From DASRDU01 sp035652435 (GTDB taxonomy: Bacteria; Acidobacteriota; Blastocatellia; RBC074): a stretch of 64,000 nt of DNA. The notes below the pieces were generated by a model. It saw only the letters and a program-made list of their open reading frames with translations. It did no database searches and had not been told where the DNA came from. Made by a program: the position numbers and the translations under genes. Positions 1 to 6,924 of this stretch are shown here, piece by piece; the stretch's first letter is position 1, and every line of letters begins with the position of its first letter. The stretch spans positions 1-64,000 of the forward strand of contig DASRDU010000134.1 of assembly GCA_035652435.1 (NCBI GenBank). The letters are read 5' to 3'.

Positions 1-98
1 ATTCGACGGCGCGACGGCACATCAGACTTCATGACCTCCTTGAGTTGCTGACGTTGTGCTTTGGTGAGCGGCTCGACGAACTTCGTGGGTCTTTTCAT
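1..98 (-). CDS. N-terminal fragment, possibly an IS630-type transposase (cut by window edge)
   Basis: Read leftward from an ATG ending at 98, the strand encodes MKRPTKFVEPLTKAQRQQL, then a short helix and a run of arginines before the window edge. A 'LT..QR..L' opening followed by a basic patch is typical of the helix-turn-helix start of IS630-like transposases and related DNA-binding proteins. Only about 32 residues are visible, so the family is a guess. Just upstream (114-121 and 146-153) is an 8-bp inverted repeat in AT-rich DNA, which could be an element end or a hairpin. It could also be another small HTH protein. Confidence 0.4.
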   Translation of the reverse strand, partial: MKRPTKFVEPLTKAQRQQLKEVMKSDVPSRRR

Positions 99-217
99 AG
101 CCCGCTCATTTTATCTCAAAATTTATGCTTGGGTGCTTATCTGAGTTTTGAGACAGCCTCAACAGTTAGACTTCACCCAGCGGCTTCAGGCAGATTCCTG
201 CGGCAGCGTCAGCCATT

Positions 218-505
218 TTACTCACGAGGGACGCAGATGCCATCAACACACACGAATCCCGGCGGACAACTATACGCCTCGCCCGGGAGTTCCTCAGCCG
301 CAGGGCTGAATCCCTTAGGGCTGTTTTTGGTAATAATTTCCCTGATTTTCAGCGCCCGCTCCTGCTTCTGTTTTGAGGTCGTGGCAGCAGCAAAGTAATT
401 CAGCATATTGATTCTGAACGAGTCCAGCATGGCTCTGACATACAGCAACAACAACAGATCATCCAGCTCCAGATTCTTTTGGGGTTTTTCTTTTTTGTTC
501 GCCAT
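218..505 (-). CDS. Small hypothetical protein with C-terminal cysteine motif
   Basis: A 95-residue protein that I do not recognise. It has a basic N-terminus, a leucine-rich helix (around residues 12-25), a lysine-rich middle and a C-terminal cluster of three cysteines ending CPPGFVCVDGICVPRE. It has no signal peptide or clear membrane span. It starts 14 bases after the stop of the upstream regulator on the same strand, with a GGAG directly before the ATG, so the two are probably co-transcribed. The cysteine tail resembles small metal-binding or disulfide motifs, but no function can be assigned. Confidence 0.55.
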   Translation of the reverse strand: MANKKEKPQKNLELDDLLLLLYVRAMLDSFRINMLNYFAAATTSKQKQERALKIREIITKNSPKGFSPAAEELPGEAYSCPPGFVCVDGICVPRE

Positions 506-519
506 CTCCAGTAATCCTT

Positions 520-2934
520 TCAGTTGAAGTTGTTGATCACCTTAAGCAAACACTCTCTTGTTTGCCTGCCGAAGTAAATCGTTCCGTTATCAGGCGACCA
601 GGACATGCTGGAGAGATAGACATGACTATCATCGTTCCTGGTAACCTGCCTGGATTGCCGATCAGTAAGACTGATGATGCGGATATTTTCCTTCCCACCC
701 TGTCTGACAATCATAGAAATGCTCCTGCCATCAGGAGACAGGTGAATATTCGAAAAGTAAGCAGTACTATCGCTATCTCCGATAGAAATCTTATCAGCAG
801 GTTTGCCAGTTACTGAAACACTGCTTAACCAGACTTTGGCGGGAACACCCTGATTCACACCTTTGTTTTCGACGCTCGCGATGATGATCCTGTCATCCGG
901 TGTCCATCCCACCAGTCGCACTGCATCTTCGGTCGGGCCGAAGATGCACCTCGGAGACCTGAAGTCTGTTACCCAGATACTGAACTGGCGCCTGCCCGGT
1001 TCTGCTGACGGGCCGGTACTATAAACCCAGGCAAGCTGGCTGGAATCCCTGGACCAGGTCGGACAATAGACATTCGCGTTCTGCAACTTGTAATCCGAAA
1101 TTTTCTGCCCTTCCGTGTCATCAGGCCCGATCACAAAGACATTCTGGAATCCGTCTTTCACAGCGCAATAAGCAATCCGGTTGTCACGTGACCAGGTGAA
1201 ATCATTCGTCTGCGCAAGATTGAAAGCAAATTTATTGGCATAGCCGCTGCTCGTTATGTTCTCCGCCAGTTGTTTTTCCTGGCCGTCAGATTCTCTGATG
1301 TAAAGGGCGAATGATTTCCCCTTTCTTCTGAGAAAGATCACGTTGTCGCTATCCGGCGACCACCGAGCCTCGAATGAATTGGCAGCCAGCAGGGTTTCTT
1401 TTTCTTCCGTCCCAACAGACTTACTGATCAGCGAGCTTTCCCATGGGATCAGTGCATTCCCCCTGGGGAATATCTGCCAGGCCACTTTTTTCCCGTCGTG
1501 AGAAACTGAAGGCCAGCATTCAAACTCAATGCCTTCCGCCACCGTAGTGGTGATCCCGGTTGCCACATCAACCGCAAGCACGTCGGACTTTTCCTCATTG
1601 GCATAGTACAGAACCCGGTGACCATCGGCCGAGAGGTCTGCCAGCCAGCCACTGTTTTCCTCTGCAGTGATGAGTCTCGACTGCTTACCCGACAGGTCAA
1701 TCCGGCAAATCTGATTCCGACCATCACGAAGCGAGGCGTAGATCAGGCCCTTATTATCGGGGAGCCAGATCGGCTTGGTATTAATCCACTGATCCTTAGT
1801 GATCTGATAAGGCTCTCCTCCCTCCGCAGAGATAACCCACAAATCGGACCTGCCTCCCTTAAAGTTGGTGTACGCGATCTGACCGTCAGATGAGACGGCG
1901 AAATCCATGGCGGAATAGGTTTCAGGGTCGAATCCGGTCAGATTTCTCGTCTTTAACGAGTCAGTGTCGAGGGTATAAAGATTACCTCTCCACTCATAGT
2001 AAATTGTCCGGTCTCTCCAGGCGCTGAGTTTCGGCCGCCCCAGTTTTGCACCCGTGGTTTCCGGCGAAAGTGCAATCAGTATCCGCGGCTCCCCACCACC
2101 TGAGGAAACCTTCCAGATGCCGGTCTGGTTGTTACGATTCGAGACAAAAGCGATCTCCGACCCGTCCGGAGACCAGACCGGGCTCTCATCCAGCGAATCC
2201 CCGCTGGTGATCTGGCGCGGTTCGTTACCGCCCACGCCGATGATGTAAAGATTGAACCCCTGTCCGCTCACGACATAAGCGATCTCACTACCAGCAGGCG
2301 AGAAGCGCGCAAACTTAATTGACTGCCCTTCTTTGCTGTTGAAGCCGTAGAGCGTTCTAAACTCCAGAGCAGGAGGCGGTGGGCCGTGTCGGCCAATCAA
2401 CCAGACGGTCAGTAAAATCATGATGGCCACTCCGCCGCCGGCGACTAACATCGAGGGTGAAAGCAGTTTCTGTTGCCAGGCCCCCGGGAGCAGGCGTCGC
2501 CGCCCAGGCGCAGCGGCAGCCACGTTCCCCTGCTCAGACGCTTCCTCTTCAATAGTCACTCTGGCCTGCGTGCGCTCCTCGTAGATCATTTCATACTGAT
2601 CGTCCCGGAACTCCTGAACATTGGCGTTGAACCGGTAGCCGCGTCTGGGCACGGTCTCGATGCACTTCGTGGTGCCGGAACCATCACCGAGCGCCTTGCG
2701 CAGAACCGAGATGTTCTGGGTGAGGTTGCCCTCCTCGACAAAGCTGTCCGGCCAGACCCTTCCCATCAATTCCTCTTTCGTCACCGTGCGCCCACTGTTC
2801 TCGACCAGCGTCAGCAGGATCTCAAAGACCTTTGGCGTCAACGGAACCGGCTGCCCGTCACGGAAAAGAGCCTGCTCTGCGACATCGAGTTGGAATCCGT
2901 CGAATTGATACAAGTGTTTTCCCCGCAATGTCAT
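520..2934 (-). CDS. CadC-like regulator: winged helix, one membrane span, TolB/PD40 propeller
   Basis: An 804-residue one-component sensor/regulator. Residues about 8-105 form an OmpR/PhoB-type winged-helix DNA-binding domain (PLTPKVFEILLTLVEN; NLTQNISVLRKALGD; ETVPRRGYRF). A single hydrophobic span lies at about 161-181. The remaining ~600 residues are repeated WD40-like PD40 blades (WSPDGSEIAFVSNR; WLPDNKGLIYAS; WSPDNGTIYFGR). This arrangement is common in Acidobacteriota. The predicted topology puts DNA binding in the cytoplasm and the propeller in the periplasm, where it may sense a ligand. No target operon is evident. The small gene at 218-505 follows closely and the sigma gene at 3107 is divergent, with a 172-base shared upstream region. 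Confidence 0.88.
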   Translation of the reverse strand: MTLRGKHLYQFDGFQLDVAEQALFRDGQPVPLTPKVFEILLTLVENSGRTVTKEELMGRVWPDSFVEEGNLTQNISVLRKALGDGSGTTKCIETVPRRGYRFNANVQEFRDDQYEMIYEERTQARVTIEEEASEQGNVAAAAPGRRRLLPGAWQQKLLSPSMLVAGGGVAIMILLTVWLIGRHGPPPPALEFRTLYGFNSKEGQSIKFARFSPAGSEIAYVVSGQGFNLYIIGVGGNEPRQITSGDSLDESPVWSPDGSEIAFVSNRNNQTGIWKVSSGGGEPRILIALSPETTGAKLGRPKLSAWRDRTIYYEWRGNLYTLDTDSLKTRNLTGFDPETYSAMDFAVSSDGQIAYTNFKGGRSDLWVISAEGGEPYQITKDQWINTKPIWLPDNKGLIYASLRDGRNQICRIDLSGKQSRLITAEENSGWLADLSADGHRVLYYANEEKSDVLAVDVATGITTTVAEGIEFECWPSVSHDGKKVAWQIFPRGNALIPWESSLISKSVGTEEKETLLAANSFEARWSPDSDNVIFLRRKGKSFALYIRESDGQEKQLAENITSSGYANKFAFNLAQTNDFTWSRDNRIAYCAVKDGFQNVFVIGPDDTEGQKISDYKLQNANVYCPTWSRDSSQLAWVYSTGPSAEPGRRQFSIWVTDFRSPRCIFGPTEDAVRLVGWTPDDRIIIASVENKGVNQGVPAKVWLSSVSVTGKPADKISIGDSDSTAYFSNIHLSPDGRSISMIVRQGGKENIRIISLTDRQSRQVTRNDDSHVYLSSMSWSPDNGTIYFGRQTRECLLKVINNFN

Positions 2935-3106
2935 GGCTGCTTTGAGAATTATTTGAGACGACTTTGAGCCAAATCCGGGATGCTTCTGAGGATTTCAGCT
3001 CCCTTCATCTCCTAGTGTGATTACCCCGAAAAAAGTTTCAGGGCCGAGCTTTTAATGGCGGTCAATCTATCACTCCCCACACGAAAGGGCAAAAAGGAAG
3101 GGCAGC

Positions 3107-4114
3107 ATGAAAAAAACCGAGATTGTGATCCACAGGAGTCGGAAACTGGTCATCCGCCGGCGCAATAAAGAAGGCGCGGACTGGGCCGGAATCTGTGCCG
3201 ATGTGATTAATGAAGGCAGTTCACTCGAAGCAGTTGTGTTCGCCGGGGCGCATTCGGTCCAGCAGCTGGGCGAGCGGAAAAAAACTCATTACTTCGAGGT
3301 GACGAAAAGGCTTCGGCTGGTCTTTTCCGGCTCATCTGTCGCGACAGAAGATCACGCCTCCACACGGCCCGCACTGAAGGTCGTCCCCGGCACAGTCCGG
3401 TCCGATGTGCAGCCCCCGACTGACCGTAGTGAGGGACGGCTCCCGATCGCATATCTGCCGCCTTCATCATCAGACGCGAGTTCTCAGTCCGCGGGTGGCA
3501 AAGTTATTCGCCGACAGCCATCCGAACTGACTGCCGACGGGCTGTCAGTGCTGCTGGCATTACTCGATGCCGCGCCGGAAAGGGCCGGGGGGAAATACCT
3601 GCTGCTCCAGCGCAAACTGACGAGATTCTTTGAAGGCCGGGGCTGCTGTTTTTCGTCCGAAGACCTGGCTGATGAGACGCTCTATCGCGCCTCCCGCCGG
3701 CTGGCCGAAGGGGAAAAGATTCGCTCAAACGACCCGGCCAATTATTTCTACGGCGTGGCGCGCAACGTGCTGCACGAATTCAGGGCCAGCCGTGAAAGAG
3801 AATTCCTCCCGCTCGACCGGCTGACTCCCTGCGAGCATCCGGCGTTCATCCCCGAGGCTCTCGTCAAGAGGGACGATGAGCGCGAAAGATTGCTCAACTG
3901 TCTGGAGGAATGTCTGAAGGAGATGCCCGCCGACCACCGGGACTTGATCCTCGAATATTACCAGGCGGATCACCCAATCAGGATCAAATACCGGAAGGAG
4001 ATGGCCGGCCGCCTCGGGATCACCCCGAACGCGCTCAAGCTCAGAATTTTCCGCATCCGGGAATCACTGGAGAGAGAAGTGATGCGGCGGGTTGTCGAAC
4101 TGGCGGTGGCGTGA
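3107..4114 (+). CDS. ECF-like sigma-70 factor with a ~135-residue N-terminal extension
   Basis: The C-terminal ~190 residues carry a sigma-70 region 2-like helix set (residues ~165-240: LADETLYRASRRL, PANYFYGVARNVLHEFRASRE) and a region 4 HTH near the end (MAGRLGITPNALKLRIFRIRESL), as in acidobacterial ECF-type factors. Ahead of it sits an unusual extension. Residues 1-75 (MKKTEIVIHRSRKLVIRRR...) resemble small stand-alone proteins that I recall lying next to sigma factors in this phylum, but the paired cysteines usual there are missing. Residues 75-140 are a Pro/Ser-rich linker. The ATG at 3107 has AAGGAAGGG upstream. The gene at 4138 follows after 23 bases and is probably its companion. Confidence 0.82.
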   Translation: MKKTEIVIHRSRKLVIRRRNKEGADWAGICADVINEGSSLEAVVFAGAHSVQQLGERKKTHYFEVTKRLRLVFSGSSVATEDHASTRPALKVVPGTVRSDVQPPTDRSEGRLPIAYLPPSSSDASSQSAGGKVIRRQPSELTADGLSVLLALLDAAPERAGGKYLLLQRKLTRFFEGRGCCFSSEDLADETLYRASRRLAEGEKIRSNDPANYFYGVARNVLHEFRASREREFLPLDRLTPCEHPAFIPEALVKRDDERERLLNCLEECLKEMPADHRDLILEYYQADHPIRIKYRKEMAGRLGITPNALKLRIFRIRESLEREVMRRVVELAVA

Positions 4115-4137
4115 AACCTTTTCGCCCTCTTTCCCAC

Positions 4138-4506
4138 ATGAACATGAGTGGAAGGGGTTGCGAACGCGTGAGACATGAATCGAATCACCGGAAACTGATC
4201 ATTCGCTACCTGCTGGGGCAGTTGCCCGAGGAGGAACTCTCCCGCTTTGAAAAATGCCTGCTGGCCGACGATCAGTTGTTCGCCGAACTGGTGGTGGTCG
4301 AAAACGAAATGATTGATTGCTATGTCGAGGGAGATCTCTCCCGGCAGGAGCGCGAAAGTTTTGAACGGCATTACCTCATTTCAGCCGGGCGGCGGCGGAG
4401 AGTGGAGTTCGCCAAAGCTCTGATCCGAGTTACGTCGATGTCCTCAGCCGGGTCAGCGCCTCCACCCTCAGGAACGAAGCCTCGTTCCTGGTGGCAGAGG
4501 CGCTGA
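4138..4506 (+). CDS. Conserved sigma-associated protein, probably truncated by a palindrome
   Basis: About 122 residues, 23 bases after the sigma gene and so probably co-transcribed; the start is either 4138 or 4144. Residues ~15-100 match a short domain I recall beside acidobacterial sigma factors: YLLGQLPEEELSRFEKCLLADDQLFAELVVVENEMIDCY and later SRQERESFERHYLISAGRRRRVEFAKAL (quoted in parts). Family members normally continue into a membrane segment and a longer C-terminus. Here the frame runs straight into a palindrome (4451-4508) and ends within it, giving a low-complexity tail rich in S, P, R and W. It is likely an anti-sigma-like or adaptor protein that lost its C-terminal half. Whether it still works cannot be judged. 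Confidence 0.7.
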   Translation: MNMSGRGCERVRHESNHRKLIIRYLLGQLPEEELSRFEKCLLADDQLFAELVVVENEMIDCYVEGDLSRQERESFERHYLISAGRRRRVEFAKALIRVTSMSSAGSAPPPSGTKPRSWWQRR

Positions 4507-4508
4507 CC
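4451..4508. repeat. Palindromic element forming the gene end
   Basis: A perfect 12-bp inverted repeat, GGTCAGCGCCTC at 4451-4462 and its complement at 4497-4508, encloses a second stem, AGGAACGA at about 4470-4477 paired with TCGTTCCT at 4482-4489. It supplies the last codons and stop of the 4138 gene and lies in the gap before the convergent NHL gene. It could act as a two-way terminator or be a mobile palindrome. Confidence 0.75.
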
Positions 4509-4547
4509 CCTCGCAGGACTGACAGCTCATCCTTCCTGCCCCTCACC

Positions 4548-5624
4548 TCATTTCACCCGCTTCAGTTTGACCACGCGCCCGGTCTGTAGCCATTCTTCGA
4601 CATAGAGGTTGCCGTGCTCGTCCCAGCAGACGCCGTGCGGTGAGATAAACTGGCCTTCAAGCCACTCGTCCGGCGTGATCGTGTTTTTCGCGCGCTTCTT
4701 CGGATCAATGTTATCGCCGAGGTGGGTGATGAGCTTGTTATCCTTGTCGAGGATCGTCACGCGGCCCGACAGATCACCGACGACCAGATCCCCGCCGCGC
4801 TCGTCGAGCGCGGCGGGCAGGCGCAGCAGGTCACCGTCGCCCGGAAGGGTTCTGACGTGCTTCCCGTCGAGCGTGAACCATTGCAGCCGGTGCTGGGCGC
4901 GATCAGTCACGAGGATGAGCGGCTCCGGCCCCCGGGTGTCCACCAGAATCGCGTGCGGCGTATTGAATTTGCCGTCTTCTGCGCCCTTGCCGCCCCACGA
5001 ATTTACGTACTCGCCTTTGGCGTTGTAATGATGAATGTAGTTTTTGCCGTAACCGTCGGTCACGTAAACATCGCCATTCGGGGCGACCGCAATGCCGGTC
5101 GGCTTGAATTCATCCTTTGACGTATAGACTCCGGACTTCTCGGGGTAGCCTCTGACCCAGACGGTTTCGCCCGTCAGTGTGATCTTGGCAAACTCGTGCC
5201 GGTCGAGGTGGGTCAGGTAAAGGTATTCCTTCCCGCCCTCCTTCCGCAGCCGCATGCCGTGAATCCCGTTGCCGGGCTTATCGGCCTTCCATTCCTTCCC
5301 GAAGGCCCTGACGAATTTCCCGCCCTGATCGAAGACCATCACGGCATTTTCGGATTCGGCGCTCAGGTAAATCAGGCCCTTCGAATCAACCTGAACCGCG
5401 CCGTGCAGATTCCCAAGGTTCATCCCCTCGGGGAGCTTTGCCCAGCCCCTGACCCATTCGTACCGGTGCGCGCCCGAGCCGAGAATGATCGCCGGGTCGC
5501 CGGGCGATTTGCCGGTTTTTGCTTTGTGCTTTTTCGGAGTTCCGGTTGTCGGCAGGCCGACAGCCAGAATTAAAATCAGCAGTAGTGTGACGGTTGCTGG
5601 CCGATGAGAGTTGAATCGGGACAT
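4548..5624 (-). CDS. Exported NHL-repeat (6-bladed) beta-propeller protein
   Basis: A 358-residue protein with an N-terminal hydrophobic signal (residues ~10-28) and then NHL-type blades: GLIYLSAESENAVMVFDQGG, GDVYVTDGYGKNYIHHYNAKG, LILVTDRAQHRLQWFTLDGK, GVCWDEHGNLYVEEWLQTGR. Such propellers bind ligands or surfaces, and a few are lyases of the peptidyl-alpha-hydroxyglycine type; I see no clear catalytic set here. The ATG at 5624 has GAAGGAGA upstream. It is codirectional with the dehydratase gene 29 bases upstream, but nothing links their functions. Confidence 0.8.
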   Translation of the reverse strand: MSRFNSHRPATVTLLLILILAVGLPTTGTPKKHKAKTGKSPGDPAIILGSGAHRYEWVRGWAKLPEGMNLGNLHGAVQVDSKGLIYLSAESENAVMVFDQGGKFVRAFGKEWKADKPGNGIHGMRLRKEGGKEYLYLTHLDRHEFAKITLTGETVWVRGYPEKSGVYTSKDEFKPTGIAVAPNGDVYVTDGYGKNYIHHYNAKGEYVNSWGGKGAEDGKFNTPHAILVDTRGPEPLILVTDRAQHRLQWFTLDGKHVRTLPGDGDLLRLPAALDERGGDLVVGDLSGRVTILDKDNKLITHLGDNIDPKKRAKNTITPDEWLEGQFISPHGVCWDEHGNLYVEEWLQTGRVVKLKRVK

Positions 5625-5653
5625 CGGTGATTTTCTCCTTCAGCGAGAGGTGA

Positions 5654-6865
5654 TCAGGCGAGGGCCTGTGCTTCGATCCCTTCGACGCGCAGGGCCTCAA
5701 GCAGCTGAGCGATGTGTTCGTGGCCGCGCGCTTCGAGCGTCAGGTCAATTTCGACCCCGCCGACTTCGAGCGACGCGAAGGCGCGGTTGTGCTGGACGTC
5801 GAGAATGTTGCCGCCAGTATTGGCCACCACATGGCAGATGCGCGCGAGTTCCCCCGGACGGTCGTGTACGAGCGCGCGCAACCGCACCATGCGCCCGTCC
5901 TTGGCCAGACCGCGCTCGATGATCTTCGAGAGCAGCGTCGGATCAATGTTGCCGCCGCAGAGAATCATCCCCACGTTCTTCCCCGCGATCCCGGCGACCT
6001 TGCCGAACAGCACCGCCGCGAGCGAGGCCGCGCCGGCGCCCTCGACCACGGTCTTTTCAATCTCGATCAGTTTCAGGATGGCGCTCGCGATCTCCTCTTC
6101 GGAGACAGTGACGATCTCGTCAACGTAACGGCGGACGATTTCGAGCGTGCGTTCACCAGTGCGCCTGACCGCGAGGCCGTCGGCGATGGTCGGCTGTGTC
6201 GTGATCTCGACGGGGTGGCCCGCGCCGAGCGCAGCCTTCATCGAGGCGTAATACTCGGGCTCGACGCCGATGATGCGCGTCGCGGGCCGGATTTCTTTCA
6301 TCGCGACGGCCACGCCACTGATCAGGCCGCCGCCGCCGACGGGCACGATGACGGCGTCGAAGTCGGCATCCTCTTCGAGCAGTTCGAGCCCCGTGGTTCC
6401 CTGCCCGGCGATGATCGCTTCGTCGTCAAAGGCGTGAACGAAGGTCAGCCCTTCCGCGGCGGCGAGCTGCCGCGCGTGGGCGAGCGCCTCGTCATAATTC
6501 GCCCCGTGCAGCACGACTTTGCCGCCCAGGTCGCGCGTGTTTGAGACTTTGATGAGCGGCGTCGGCCGCGGCATGACGATGGTTGATTTGATGCCGAGCC
6601 GCGTGGCGTGATGGGCGACGCCCTGCGCGTGATTGCCCGCGCTGGCGGCGATGACCCCGGCCCGCTTTTCGGCTTCGCCGAGTTGCAGCAGCTTGTTGAG
6701 CGCGCCGCGCTCCTTGAAGCTGCCTGTCATCTGGAGGTTTTCCAGCTTGAAGAAGGTGCGGCAGCCGCACAGCCGGCTGAGCGTCAGCGAGACCGGGCAG
6801 GGCGTGTGACAGACCGCGCGCCCGATCCGCTCGCGCGCCGCCTGGATATCTTTCAGAGTTACCAT
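5654..6865 (-). CDS. ilvA: Threonine ammonia-lyase (threonine dehydratase) with C-terminal ACT domain
   Basis: A 403-residue fold-type II PLP enzyme converting threonine (and serine) to 2-oxobutyrate (pyruvate) plus ammonia. The PLP lysine is K51 in MTGSFKERGA. SAGNHAQGVA and the phosphate-binding VPVGGGGLISG are present. Residues ~330-403 look like one ACT regulatory domain (VHDRPGELARICHVVANTGG). Length and a single ACT domain match the short TdcB/IlvA type rather than the ~510-residue enterobacterial IlvA with two ACT-like domains, so the role (isoleucine synthesis or threonine breakdown) is open. No ilv genes are nearby. Confidence 0.92.
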   Translation of the reverse strand: MVTLKDIQAARERIGRAVCHTPCPVSLTLSRLCGCRTFFKLENLQMTGSFKERGALNKLLQLGEAEKRAGVIAASAGNHAQGVAHHATRLGIKSTIVMPRPTPLIKVSNTRDLGGKVVLHGANYDEALAHARQLAAAEGLTFVHAFDDEAIIAGQGTTGLELLEEDADFDAVIVPVGGGGLISGVAVAMKEIRPATRIIGVEPEYYASMKAALGAGHPVEITTQPTIADGLAVRRTGERTLEIVRRYVDEIVTVSEEEIASAILKLIEIEKTVVEGAGAASLAAVLFGKVAGIAGKNVGMILCGGNIDPTLLSKIIERGLAKDGRMVRLRALVHDRPGELARICHVVANTGGNILDVQHNRAFASLEVGGVEIDLTLEARGHEHIAQLLEALRVEGIEAQALA

Positions 6866-6924
6866 CGGGGTCTGGTCTCAATCAGCCTGTCAGTTGTTTC
6901 GCAGGCATTCAGCCTGAACCGGCT

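Noticed and set aside
45..398. A plus-strand 117-residue frame at the left edge
   Set aside because: It overlaps a better minus-strand small gene and the probable transposase start; the composition is not protein-like beyond a chance hydrophobic end.
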